Assembly (NCBI RefSeq): GCF_947172395.1
Contig: NC_069093.1
Coordinates: 12,869,561-12,933,560 of the forward strand
Length of the DNA: 64,000 nt
Reading direction: 5' to 3'
From: Bicyclus anynana
Lineage: Eukaryota > Arthropoda > Insecta > Lepidoptera > Nymphalidae
This document shows positions 24,901 to 31,139 of this stretch, one piece after another; positions within the stretch are counted from its first letter, which is position 1; each line of letters starts with the position of its first letter. A model generated the notes under the pieces. It worked only from the letters and a program-made list of their open reading frames with translations, ran no database searches and was not told where the DNA came from. A program made the translations under genes and the position numbers.

Positions 24901-27900
24901 ACGAACCACCAGCCGAGAGAGGTAATATGTAACAGGTATAGACAGCGACGAACCAGAGCGCCGTCTGCGCAGGCCGAGCGGACACGTGCTCAAGGACGGC
25001 ATCGTTGTGTACCGAGAACGAACCACCAGCCGAGAGAGGTAAGGGATTTTAACTACATATACAGGGAGACCGACATCAACGAGTCGCTTAGCTGAAGGGG
25101 CATATAGTTCAAAGAGTCTATAGTTGTTGGGATCCTAACGTGCTCGATTGGCGACCTTGCACTAAAAAGCGCAGTATTGCTTGACCCCCCACCAGATGGA
25201 CCGACGACACCAAGCGAGTCGCAGGGATTCGCTGGATGCAGGTGGCTCAGGATCGTGATGTGTGGAAGTCCCTACAAAAGGCCTTTCGGCTGATATGATG
25301 ATGATGATGATACAGGGATATACTTTTTGAAGTGCACAAATTCTTTTGGATCTTTTATGAAATATTTGTTTTTTGTTGCATCATATATTTGCGTTGCAAC
25401 TTTTGCTTCGAATTAGAAGTTTTATTTTTTCACAGTTTTGAAAAATTTGTAATTTCAACTTCATACTCTTTCCCGAAAAATCGTTGGAGATTATGGTTGA
25501 TAGACAGTTAAACGGATATAACCTAATTGATAAAAACCAAAAGGTACAACCAAAGTTATGGACATATAGGAATAAGGGGTTCTTTTTAATTAAACCCTTT
25601 AATTATTAAACCCTTATTGCAGTCGGGAAATAATATTTAATTACGAATTCCCTCTACAGCATATCGCGCAGCAGTAGCGCTCACGCGTCTCGAGAAGGCT
25701 CGCCCAGAGCGCGCTCAGAAGATATTCCTCTAGAAGACATAAGAAGGAACCCTGGCATAGCCGCCGCTGTACCTTCCACCAGCAGTTCAAGTAGGGTTCC
25801 ACAGGTAAGGGTTAATAAATAACATGCATACTAAAACACGCCTCATTCCCTTATAGTTTATGATTCGTATTAGAAACGACCTTCACCCATGTGTTTATTA
25901 TACAGGCTGCTCGGGAGTATTTCCCATAACTTCAAGGTGATGACGAGTCCACTTATAGGAGCCAAACTGCACTACTTTAACTAAAAAATAAAAACTTTTT
26001 ATGTTTTCATGCAAAGTAATTCAAATAATTCCGACTATCCATGTGACACACGCTTTTATCTATCTTTGCATTTTAAAGTACGTAAAACTTGACAACGTCA
26101 TAATTATAAGGATGCGTATAAGGGACACACTTTAAGATCTATATTTACAAAAGAAATAATAAAAATATTATTTGTTCCGAAAATATTAATTTTAGAACAC
26201 ATTCATGTTCCATGGACATTTTGAATTAGTTTTCGTTAAAGAATATAACCCTAGAGTTATGGGAAATATTCCCGAGCTACCTGTATATACTTGCAAAAAA
26301 TATATAGCGTGTAGGTTGTCTGAAAAATTCCTGGTCAAACTATTATTAACCATCATTAACTATCATTAATGATAGTTTGGCCACTCGCAATATATTTTTT
26401 TATTTGCTTAATTTGATATAAAACACTTTTCATCCATTAAACACATGGGTGAAGGTCGTTTTTCTACTCTCATTTGCTAATCTACTCAAGATAAATTCGG
26501 CTTCGGCTACGATGGCCCTCAATACATGACAGTGGCATAAATAACTATTCTAATAAGGATCTTCTACTATTAGGGTTAGGCAGTTATTACATCCTTCCAC
26601 TTGTTACAATCCTTGCATATTTCTTGCTTGTATTCTTAATCAATCTTTTCATACTAGTTCTTCGGTTTAGGCTACTCTTGACCTGGCTTTTCCGGAAGTT
26701 CTTGATTTGGTTCAGAATCATTTGGACTGACAGACAAACACAATTTTTTAAAGTGTTTCTTAGGGTTTATACCACCCTCTTACATTTTCAAGTTAATTAC
26801 TATTTAATGTATTTCAGTTTCGATTTTATCATATGAATGGGCTTATTAGTTTGATGATGTACTATTGATGTCTATCTTGTTTATTGTATTGTTAACTTTT
26901 AGAAGCAAGTTTATCTACATGGATTTCACTTTCAACCTAAATGTGCTAAAATGTGATATATTTTCGTAATACTCGTATCAAATTATATAATACGATTTCT
27001 AACAAGTCGGCCATCTTGGGGAAGCCGCCATTTTGGATGTAAATAAAAAAACTTCACACAACTAACCAGACAATATGATCTAAACTAAACAATAAACATC
27101 AATGCATAATTCCAGCTCAAACAATTAGGGTTTCATGAAAAGAAAATGCTAATGCAATTTATTTGCATACAATCTTGTACATAACACAATATTAAAGTAG
27201 TGTGTGTAAATATAAATTATCCTTTTGCAGCCAATAGAGGGCACGTATGGAGAGTGAGGTAAACTTATTTTAATGAATTTCATGCTTTACAGTTCCATAT
27301 ATTATTACATTTTATTATTATAATTAACTGTTATATATAACCATCTCATTTACTATACTTAATATAAAAAAAATGTTTGATTTATGCAGCAATTAATATC
27401 ATGAAAGTGCTTGTAAAATAAGCATATTCAAATAAACTAATGTGAATTTGAAAACCATTTAGTAAAATTACCTCACTTCTCACTATGTGACATTTGCATG
27501 ACTGCTTTTAGCTATAAATATTATTATATTAATTTTAATATAGCTCGTATACGACGTATATGACGCCTCGCGGTTTCACCCGCGTGGTTCCTATTCCCGT
27601 AGGAATACGGGGTTAATATATAGCCTATAGCCTTCCTCGATAAATGGGCTATCTAACACTGAAAGAATTTTTCAAATGGGACCAGTAGTTCCTGAGATTA
27701 GCGCGTTCAATCAAACAAACAAACTCTTCAGCTTTATAATATTTGTATAGATATAATTTTACTTTTCGTTTATCCGCCAAATATTACCAATCTGTGTGGC
27801 GCAACGTATTTTTTGTTGTCCTCACAGATCACGAAAAATGTTCGAAATCCGAATCCGAATCAAGCTAACAGCGCCTTCGATCTTGTGTTGTAATTTGTAA

Positions 27901-28340
27901 AATGATTACGGTTTTTAAATTATATTGATTTTTATACAAAATACAAATATCCCGTTTTTTGGAAAAAACTTTCTTTGCAGTAGAAAAATTAAAACTTTCA
28001 TTACTTGAAACAACTTTCAAAAATAATTACCAAGTATAAAATCAACGTTTAAGTTCATACGACTAAATTGCACTGAATGTAGTGATTTTTGTATTTTGTA
28101 CAAAAAATCAATATAACTTCAAAATCGTAAAATTATTTTAGTAGGCCTTGATGTTAGCTATCAACCTATAAAGTATGTTGTAATATTTACAGGACACCCT
28201 GTATATATAAATATTTTCGTTTTCAGGTAACGCCAAGTACGTCACAGCATCCAAAACTAAAGAGTACATCATCTGAAGAAACATCTTTCATATCGAGCGA
28301 ACCGCGAGTGAAAAGAAAAGGCATCGTCGAAACGATATGA
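6734..28340 (+). CDS. ema: CLEC16A / ema homologue (endosomal maturation and autophagy), 16 exons
   Basis: Spliced coding sequence: 6734-6936, 8574-8713, 9210-9358, 10138-10280, 10724-10810, 10913-11994, 12219-12437, 13199-13373, 13681-13807, 21807-21945, 22349-22509, 22951-23109, 23800-23941, one of five copies starting at 24468-24570, 25660-25804 and 28227-28340. All introns are GT-AG and every phase agrees. The total is 3288 nt, or 1095 residues, close to the roughly 1050 of human CLEC16A. The N-terminus ([14 protein letters not shown]) and blocks such as [37 protein letters not shown] and [15 protein letters not shown] [11 protein letters not shown] are family hallmarks. The FPL domain covers roughly residues 45-200, the middle (about 270-600) is Ser/Asp-rich and disordered, and the C-terminal conserved domain runs to about residue 930. 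In Drosophila, ema is an endosomal membrane-associated protein for endosome maturation and autophagosome growth, while CLEC16A acts in mitophagy. Despite the name, no lectin domain is visible. Confidence 0.95.
7466..7760 (+). mobile_element. SINE family A, full copy in ema intron 1
   Basis: The tRNA-like head has box A-like TAGCCCAGTGG and box B-like GTTTGAATCC. The body has CACCTCCAACTT, AACCTGCATACCAGAGAAT and GTGGACTATTGGCC, and the end is GTGAGCCGAATATAGG. Other copies in this window share these words in the same order. Confidence 0.85.
8574..8713 (+). CDS. ema: ema exon 2
   Basis: The acceptor TTGTTACAG precedes CTTCTTCTTAG. The exon encodes [18 protein letters not shown] and [16 protein letters not shown], the start of the FPL domain. 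Donor GTAAGT at 8714. Confidence 0.93.
9210..9358 (+). CDS. ema: ema exon 3
   Basis: After acceptor ATATTTCAG it encodes [18 protein letters not shown], then [20 protein letters not shown] and HFFYNE. This is the most conserved FPL segment. Donor GTAAGT at 9359, phase 0. Confidence 0.95.
9423..9600 (+). repeat. Dispersed 'CTATACTAATATTATAAAG' repeat
   Basis: Begins CTATACTAATATTATAAAGG and contains AAAGCCACATTCTTTG and ATAGGTTACATTTTATCCC, the same order as copies near 14812, 19490 and 47761. Non-coding. Confidence 0.55.
9932..10012 (-). mobile_element. tRNA-derived SINE head
   Basis: The reverse strand reads CTGCCTCATTGGTCCCGTGG..., with a box A-like TCCCGTGGTTAGC and box B-like GGTTCGAATCC, then a (T)n-rich tail. 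The D and anticodon arms do not form a convincing tRNA gene, and similar heads occur at 33040 and 50091. Confidence 0.55.
10138..10280 (+). CDS. ema: ema exon 4
   Basis: Acceptor ATTTTAG. Encodes [37 protein letters not shown]. Donor GTAATT at 10281 is weaker than the others. Confidence 0.93.
10365..10660 (+). repeat. Dispersed 'CTAGCGGACGCCCGCGACTTCG' repeat in intron 4
   Basis: ACTAGCGGACGCCCGCGACT, then TTCGTCCGCGTGGGC, then TTTGTTTGTTTGTTACTCC. It is a non-autonomous lepidopteran repeat, also seen inverted at 49000-49040. Confidence 0.55.
10724..10810 (+). CDS. ema: ema exon 5
   Basis: Short 87-nt exon encoding [20 protein letters not shown] and CVRNDA. Donor GTAAGT at 10811. Confidence 0.92.
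   Translation, partial: NCCTILQQFGLVYRQTYSGVECLCQKRC
10913..11994 (+). CDS. ema: ema exon 6 (large)
   Basis: A 1082-nt exon. It starts in the conserved block [20 protein letters not shown] and includes [20 protein letters not shown]. It then encodes a long Ser/Asp/Glu-rich, probably disordered region and ends in [20 protein letters not shown], the conserved helix before the C-terminal domain. Donor GTATGT at 11995. Confidence 0.94.
12219..12437 (+). CDS. ema: ema exon 7
   Basis: Acceptor TATTTTAG. Encodes [16 protein letters not shown], a Ser/Asn-rich insert, then [19 protein letters not shown]. Donor GTATGT at 12438. Confidence 0.92.
13199..13373 (+). CDS. ema: ema exon 8 (GC-rich)
   Basis: Acceptor ATTCCAG. 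Encodes [20 protein letters not shown], a run of Ala/Arg-rich residues, and [16 protein letters not shown]. It is strikingly GC-rich (CGCGCGC words) between AT-rich introns. Donor GTGAGT at 13374. Confidence 0.93.
13487..13553 (+). mobile_element. LINE 3' tail fragment
   Basis: AAGCCTATGTCCAGCAGTGG, ACGTATATCGGCTT and a TGATGATGATG end match the [18 protein letters not shown] 3' tail of a non-LTR retrotransposon. Confidence 0.6.
13681..13807 (+). CDS. ema: ema exon 9
   Basis: Acceptor TTCCAAAAG. Encodes [20 protein letters not shown] and [20 protein letters not shown]. The donor GTGAGT at 13808 opens an 8-kb intron that carries most of the transposon load. Confidence 0.93.
13859..13975 (-). 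mobile_element. LINE 3' tail fragment, inverted
   Basis: CATCATCATATCAGCCGATG, GACTTCCACTGCGGGACATA and GGCCTTTTGTAAGGAC are the reverse complement of the same LINE tail. It sits just after ema exon 9. Confidence 0.65.
14611..14770 (+). pseudogene. Decayed Myb/SANT-like (zeste-type) DNA-binding fragment
   Basis: From the ATG at 14611 the frame reads [12 protein letters not shown], a TAA (14647-14649), then [20 protein letters not shown] and SQATK followed by a second TAA. The pattern LxxxQLELxLEIxExHPxLAxG fits Myb/SANT-like domains found in insects and in the partner protein of PIF/Harbinger transposons. It is broken by two stops, so it is a relic. The Harbinger-like transposase remains 4-5 kb away in the same intron make a common origin possible but unproven. 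Confidence 0.4.
14812..15070 (+). repeat. Dispersed repeat copy in intron 9
   Basis: ATCTACTAAACCGATTTTG, AGAAAGTCACATAAC and GGCTATATTTTATCCC TATAG match the order of copies at 9423 and 47761. The internal reading frame is a chance opening. Confidence 0.5.
15580..15826 (+). mobile_element. SINE family A, 3'-truncated
   Basis: ATAGCCCAGTGGATGTAACC, GGGTGTGGGTTTGTATCC and GTGGTGGACTATTGGTCTA follow family order, but the copy stops before the GCCGAATATGG end. Confidence 0.8.
16008..16062. repeat. Near-perfect 55-nt hairpin
   Basis: Arms AATGAATATTGTTATCAT (16008-16025) and ATGATAACAATATTCATT (16045-16062) pair perfectly. Inside, ACAATA-ATG-TATTGT continues the stem after a TT/TT bulge. Confidence 0.8.
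16357..16488 (+). CDS. Candidate alternative terminal exon in ema intron 9
   Basis: A clear acceptor (TTTTCTACATTTCAG) precedes a 43-codon open frame, in phase 0 after exon 9, that begins [19 protein letters not shown] and ends at TGA 16486-16488. AT-rich sequence follows. Spliced to exon 9 it would replace the C-terminal half of the protein. It also starts with an ATG-rich stretch, so it may be the last exon of another, nested gene. I do not recognise the peptide. Confidence 0.35.
   Translation: MNMKMWALNFECQGLTMEVSMSLVTIEVQNTLKKLVILNPSSL
16771..17270 (+). mobile_element. SINE family A copy interrupted by a LINE tail
   Basis: The SINE head and body run from AATAGCCCAGTGAATGTGAC to about 17045. 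At 17047-17180 a reverse LINE tail (TATCAGCCGATAGACGTCCA, TGCTGGACATAGGCC) intervenes. The SINE end resumes as ACTAACCCCTCTTACTGG...GTGAGCCGAATATG and finishes in (ATG)n. Confidence 0.7.
17745..18000 (+). mobile_element. SINE family C, tRNA-headed
   Basis: GCGTGGCGCAGTAAGTAGTG and GGGTTCGATTCCCAC form the tRNA-like head. The body GAAAATATTTGTGTGA..., TATACATTATATAAGTATTT and GGGGCTAGATAGTG is shared with 61072-61345. Confidence 0.8.
17990..18345 (-). pseudogene. Unidentified exon-like pieces, antisense in intron 9
   Basis: Two reverse-strand stretches resemble exons. The 18319-18370 area ends TTATCACAG|GTCAGT. After TTTTTCTAG the 17990-18239 area encodes [33 protein letters not shown] and [12 protein letters not shown]. 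The two share a related block (QNH..L..PSSYA), suggesting a local duplication. They lie directly downstream of the Harbinger-like relic and may be part of it. No family recognised. Confidence 0.3.
19490..19650 (+). repeat. Dispersed repeat with internal hairpin
   Basis: GCACAGAGTAATATAGGCTA and its inverted partner TAGCCCGTATTACTCTGTGC face each other around 19575. Flanks match the family at 9423 and 47761. Confidence 0.55.
19728..19826 (-). mobile_element. SINE family A fragment
   Basis: CATATTCGGCTCACTGCTGA, GAATGAGAGGGGTTAGGCC and ACGCAGAGAATGAAGAAAAT are the reversed 3' part of the SINE. Confidence 0.75.
20552..20578. mobile_element. Isolated MITE end (ATAATRACCCTGC)
   Basis: CACCGAGTTACATAATGACC CTGCAGG matches the right end of the elements at 57055-57438 and 59312-59726. 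The left end of this copy is not found. Confidence 0.4.
20960..21035. mobile_element. hAT-like MITE end fragment
   Basis: CAGTGTTCCCAACCTTTATC then AGCCACGGACCCCTAGG resembles common non-autonomous hAT termini (CAGTG start). No matching inverted end is seen. Confidence 0.35.
21110..21182 (-). mobile_element. Partial MITE, GCCAAGTGGCAC family
   Basis: GCGAAAGTAGTAAGCGAATC GATGTGCCACTTGGCC matches one end of the copy at 22558-22731. Confidence 0.5.
21286..21790 (-). mobile_element. LINE 3' end with (TTTTGAT)n tail, inverted
   Basis: (AAAATC)n at 21286 begins the reversed tail. Then TCGGAAGGCAGGTTCTGCTG, AACGGCCTCCAAGCATCTTT and AGAAGAGTACACCCAAACC follow. The plus-strand version at 62779-62985 shares GATGCTTGGAGGCCGTTGG and the same tail. 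A 19-bp perfect palindrome at 21302-21340 sits in the tail. Confidence 0.65.
21807..21945 (+). CDS. ema: ema exon 10
   Basis: Acceptor TTTGTAG. Encodes [20 protein letters not shown], then [12 protein letters not shown] and [10 protein letters not shown]. Donor GTAAGT at 21946. Confidence 0.93.
22349..22509 (+). CDS. ema: ema exon 11
   Basis: Acceptor AATTTTCAG. Encodes [40 protein letters not shown] and [13 protein letters not shown], a lipid- or membrane-domain-like beta-rich block conserved in CLEC16A. Donor GTGAGT at 22510. Confidence 0.93.
22558..22731. mobile_element. MITE with CGATTCTCTTTCTACAATCG termini
   Basis: TCGATTCTCTTTCTACAATC GCTAACGC at the left returns inverted as GCGTTAGCGATTGTAGAAAG AGAATCGATG at the right. 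A third partial end follows at 22732-22770. It lies in ema intron 11 and is non-coding. Confidence 0.7.
22951..23109 (+). CDS. ema: ema exon 12
   Basis: Acceptor TTAATTACAG. Encodes [20 protein letters not shown] and [19 protein letters not shown]. The donor GTTTGT at 23110 is weak. Confidence 0.92.
23122..23279 (-). mobile_element. SINE family A, internally deleted
   Basis: Reversed end CCCGTATTCGGCTCACTGC joins, after GGGAGGGGTTAATGGG, directly to AAAGTTGGAGGTGCATGCCC and the tRNA-like head, ending TCCACTGGGCTATCACGG. The middle of the SINE is missing. Confidence 0.75.
23375..23768 (+). repeat. About 2.6 tandem copies of a 151-bp unit in intron 12
   Basis: AATCTTGGAATCTYAATTTG starts at about 23375, 23526 and 23677. 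Each unit holds CACTTCCCGGT, GCACACGCTCTGAGTT, CATGACTAGC and ATATGGCGGCCTCC. The third copy ends at GACTAGCG 32 bases before exon 13. A reverse relative lies near 4690-4860. Confidence 0.85.
23800..23941 (+). CDS. ema: ema exon 13
   Basis: Acceptor TTTCTATCAG. Encodes [20 protein letters not shown], then an Ala/Pro/Arg-rich stretch. GC-rich. Donor GTGAGT at 23942. Confidence 0.92.
24011..24319 (+). mobile_element. Full MITE with CAGACCAATTAT termini
   Basis: Left end CAGACCAATTATAGAAGGAC and right end GTCCTATACAATAACTGGTC TG are inverted. The interior carries ACGGAGCTCTTTAACCGACG and ATCGCATTAGATCGTTGATC. It lies between ema exons 13 and 14. A reversed copy is at 57889-58196. Confidence 0.75.
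24468..24570 (+). CDS. ema: ema exon 14, copy 1 of a 5-copy tandem exon
   Basis: Encodes about 34 residues ([32 protein letters not shown]). Its acceptor GATATTGTAACAG is the only one in the array with real intron upstream. Its donor AG|GTAATA lacks the +5 G. It enters in phase 1 and leaves with two bases over, matching exons 13 and 15. Copies 2-5 can each replace it. Confidence 0.85.
24468..25038 (+). repeat. Tandem exon array, five copies of 117 bp
   Basis: Copies of the 103-nt exon lie at 24468-24570, 24585-24687, 24702-24804, 24819-24921 and 24936-25038, joined by identical 14-nt spacers GTAATATGTAACAG. Each spacer is a donor fused to an acceptor. Copies differ by only a few bases (GGC/AGC at codon 3 in copy 1, GAC/GGC at codon 2 in copy 4, one silent C/T in copy 3). 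Only copy 5 has the outer donor GTAAGG. The unit is 39 codons, but the spacer contributes an in-frame TAA, so unspliced read-through from copy 1 stops at 24572-24574. Confidence 0.95.
25076..25311 (+). mobile_element. LINE 3' end with (ATG)n tail, intron 14
   Basis: TGGACCGACGACACCAAGCG, GTCGCAGGGATTCGCTGGAT and TGTGGAAGTCCCTACAAAAG encode the [23 protein letters not shown] C-terminus of a non-LTR reverse transcriptase, ending in TGATGATGATGATGA. It is the 3' remnant only. Confidence 0.75.
25660..25804 (+). CDS. ema: ema exon 15
   Basis: Acceptor CCTCTACAG. Encodes [40 protein letters not shown] and [10 protein letters not shown], a Ser-rich tail. Donor GTAAGG at 25805, phase 0. Confidence 0.9.
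25901..26285. mobile_element. MITE with TACAGG...CCTGTA termini
   Basis: TACAGGCTGCTCGGGAGTAT TTCCCATAACT returns as AGTTATGGGAAATATTCCCG AGCTACCTGTA. Relatives lie at 42184-42478 and 58840-59117. Confidence 0.75.
26345..26385. repeat. Perfect palindrome
   Basis: AACTATCATTAATGATAGTT is self-complementary over 20 bases. It lies in a TE-rich intron. Confidence 0.6.
27231..27258 (+). CDS. ema: Candidate alternative ema micro-exon with stop
   Basis: CCTTTTGCAG is followed by CCAATAGAGGGCACGTATGG and a donor-like GAG|GTAAAC at 27259. Read in phase 0 after exon 15 it adds PIEGTYGE and a TGA at 27255-27257, giving a shorter C-terminus. Both splice signals are good, but use is unproven. Confidence 0.4.
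27545..27750 (+). repeat. Dispersed 'CGGTTTCACCCGCGTGG' repeat
   Basis: ACGCCTCGCGGTTTCACCCG, GCCTTCCTCGATAAATGGGC and ACCAGTAGTTCCTGAGATTA recur in this order near 48325, 54866, 55213 and 60778. Confidence 0.6.
28050..28207 (+). mobile_element. Repeat fragment ending ACAGGACACCCTGTAT
   Basis: CGACTAAATTGCACTG, AAAAATCAATATAACTT and TTTAGTAGGCCTTGATGT recur at 29395-29575, where the same ending ACAGGACACCCTGTATA closes the copy. This copy ends 20 bases before ema exon 16. Confidence 0.6.
28227..28340 (+). CDS. ema: ema exon 16 (terminal)
   Basis: Acceptor TCGTTTTCAG. Encodes [20 protein letters not shown] and [17 protein letters not shown], then TGA at 28338-28340. It is a Ser-rich, basic tail without strong conservation, and its assignment rests on phase and splice sites. 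Confidence 0.8.
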   Translation, partial: VTPSTSQHPKLKSTSSEETSFISSEPRVKRKGIVETI

Positions 28341-28794
28341 TACTAGTATCAGTATTAAAACAGTGGTATAAAATTATTGCAGCATTATTACGTGCTGCGT
28401 GCCTTGTTAGGGTTCCGTAAACGAAGGGTAAAACGGGACTCTATTACTAAGAGTCCGCTGTCTGTCCTTACGTCTGTCACCAGGTTTTATTTATTGAACT
28501 GTGATATACATTATACAGTTGAAATGTTTACAGATGTATTTCTGTTGCCGCTATAATAACAAACACTAAAAACCAGAATAAAATAAAAATTAAAGGGGGC
28601 TCCCATACAACACACGTGATTTTTTTAGATAATGGTACGGAACCCTTCGTGCGTGAGTAGAACTCACACTTGGCCGGTTTTTTTTATAGCTTAGAAGTGC
28701 TGTAGGGTTTGGCAGAGGTAAACTATTGAGTAGCGGGCAGAGCATTCGTCATTCATTCATTCGTTCATTAATGAATTATCATACAGGGGTTGCC
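28341..28794 (+). other. ema 3' UTR / downstream flank
   Basis: It contains a repeat-like stretch (TTAGGGTTCCGTAAACGAAG, CGGAACCCTTCGTGCG) common in Lepidoptera. There is no gene. A polyadenylation site is not assignable. Confidence 0.4.
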
Positions 28795-29385
28795 GTACAG
28801 GGGGTATGACGACAGAAGGGACAAATAGCGGGTAGATCACTCATTCATTCATTCATTCTTAACATAGCTGAGTCTTTGTCTACGCCGTACAGGGGGTATG
28901 ACGACAGAGGGAACAAGTGAATAGCGGGTAGAGCACTCATTCATTCATTCATTAAAGAATTAACATAGCTGAGTCTTTGTCTACGCCGTACAGGGGGTAT
29001 GACGACAGAGGGAACAAGTGAATAGCGGGTAGAGCACTCATTCATTCATTCATTAAAGAATTAACATAGCTGAGTCTTTGTCTACGCAGTACAGGGGGTA
29101 TGATGACAGAAGGAACAAGTGAATAGCGGGTAGATCACTCATTCATTCATTCATTCATTCATTAAAGAATTAACATAGCTGAGTCTTTGTCTACGCAGTA
29201 CAGGGGGTATGACGATAGAGCGAACAAGTGAATAGCGGGTAGAGCACTCATTCATTCATTCATTAAAGAATTAACATAGCTGAGTCTTTGTCTATGTCGT
29301 ACAGGGGGTATGACGACAGAGGGAACACGTGAATAGCGGGTAGAGCACTCACTCATTCATTCATTAGTGAATTAACATAGTAATT
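28795..29385 (+). repeat. Minisatellite, about six copies of a 101-bp unit
   Basis: GTACAGGGGGTATGACGACA starts at 28795, 28887, 28988, 29089, 29198 and 29299. Each unit contains GAATAGCGGGTAGAGCACTC, an (ATTC)n run of variable length, and ATAGCTGAGTCTTTGTCTAC. Length steps (92-109) come mainly from the ATTC run. Confidence 0.9.
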
Positions 29386-29394
29386 TTTCAGCAC

Positions 29395-29575
29395 ATGGTA
29401 TGACTAAATTGCACTGGAGGCAAGGTTTGTTGTATTTTGATGAAAAATCAATATAACTTGAAAACCGTAAAATTTCGGCCATCATATATTTCGTTATTTT
29501 AGTAGGCCTTGATGTCAGCTATCTTCCCGTAAAGTATGTCGTACTATTTACAGGACACCCTGTATAAAACCCAGA
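29395..29575 (+). mobile_element. Repeat fragment ending ACAGGACACCCTGTAT (second copy)
   Basis: Shares ATGACTAAATTGCACTGG, AAAAATCAATATAACTTG, TTTAGTAGGCCTTGATGTCA and the ending with 28050-28207. Confidence 0.6.
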
Positions 29576-29765
29576 CACTGGAAAACAAAATCATAGGAAC
29601 ATTTTCCAGTTGGGCAATCGACTCCACAGCCTTTGATGCAGAGGACAAAATCTCTGCTCACTGTACCCTTAGCCATCAAAATTAATTCAATCTATGCTCT
29701 TATAGCTGCATTGAGATAAGTTGTTGAACATTATTTTTTACCTTACTCGGCAGCTATGTTCATAA

Positions 29766-29839
29766 TATACTCAGAGGCACAATTATCCGCCCATTTTAGT
29801 ACACTCGTGCCGCGGCGGGTAATTGTGCCTCTAAGTATA
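29766..29839. mobile_element. Short MITE, CTCAGAGGCACAATTATCCGCCC
   Basis: TATACTCAGAGGCACAATTA TCCGCCC returns as GGCGGGTAATTGTGCCTCTA AGTATA with a short spacer. A near-identical partner is at 50331-50413, and a single end is at 47711-47735. Confidence 0.8.
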
Positions 29840-30819
29840 TTTGATAGTAATAAATGCACTCTGCTACGCCCTGGCCCTAAGGAATATTATGTTACACGAA
29901 GATCATACCAATGCGATCAAAAAGCTTGCGTGTTGCGTTCAACCAATGAGAGAGTGATTTTAAATCGCGTCTTGTGATTGGTCGAATTAACTTCAACACA
30001 AGTAAATTATTGTAAGCTGTACGTTTATTGAATGAACGTTTAATAGGCTAGTTGACACTTTTTTTTAATGGTTTTAAATTGTTGACACTTTTTTAAATGG
30101 TCTTAAATGAAAATTTTTGTTTTTAAATATGTTTTTGACAATCTAAGCCAAAATGCCTGTCCGCCATGATAGTCTATATTTCAATTGTTTCATGACGTCA
30201 CTATAATAAATCCCTTACAAACGGAGCGTTACAATTAGTTTGACGTTTATCGTATATCAAGTGTGTTAGTGACGTCACAAAATGGGCGACAGCGTTTTTG
30301 ACGTTTGGAAAATTTTAAAAAATACGTGATATATAATTTTTTTTTAAGTAATCCTTAATTGATATCGATATATCTCGGACCTTTATTCTATGTAGTACAC
30401 GAAATTAATATTATTTATATTAAATTTGATATAAGTCAACTACCCTATTAACGGCCTAGGCACCCGATTAAAAAGCTAATTTTTCTGTATAACTGCAACA
30501 TAAACCAGGATTAAAGTAATTTACTCATACTGTCGATATAAATACAGCGTCAAACGCCTTGCTGTGGTCTTCAATTTAAAAAGGTATTAATATGTGTCGT
30601 CCATTAAATGTATTTCCGGGTTGTTATTTAAGTATTGTACATACGTTTAGAATATTGTCGAATGGTAAAGGCATCGCCCATTATAACTTGACCATTATAT
30701 TTCACATCATACTTCCATATTTTTTAAGATGCGCTGTGCGTATAACTTATAGGTTTGTGTATTGCTTGTGTTGTGTGTTAATTTGTTATATTGTGTAATG
30801 ACCTTTATGTATGGCCAAA

Positions 30820-31131
30820 GAGCTGGTAGACATTTTAGAGGCACTATGAAAACTTGTTCAGTACTTTTTATTTCATGTCTGAGTATAAAATAATGTAATT
30901 TAAACTGTTTACTCTATTAACAATGGAATTCATAAACGTTGCAGGGGCACCCCCAGGGGCCATTCACCGGCTGAGTGTCGAATTCTCATAACTACCCAGG
31001 GGATCTGGGGGCGCCCCCACAATGTGTATACATTTTATAAATTCCATTACGATGTGGTATAATATATAATTCCATTACCCATACCCTTAGTACCAAAAAA
31101 CTCTCAAAAATGTCTACCAGCTCTTATACTA
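30820..31131. mobile_element. MITE with AGAGCTGGTAGACATTTT termini
   Basis: AGAGCTGGTAGACATTTTAG (30820) returns inverted as AAAAATGTCTACCAGCTCT (to about 31131). Inside is a second inverted arrangement: AATGGAATTCATAAA and GGGGCACCCCCAGG against GGGGGCGCCCCC and TTTATAAATTCCATTA. Confidence 0.65.
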
Positions 31132-31139
31132 CTATAGTT

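Noticed and set aside
24421..25026. Long reverse-strand repetitive frames (201 and 184 residues) over the ema array
   Set aside because: They are shadows of the 117-bp repeat. A unit of 39 codons keeps any stop-free frame open. The plus strand has homology and splice signals.
28795..29385. CRISPR-like regular spacing
   Set aside because: Units are tandem with no unique spacers, and the genome is eukaryotic.
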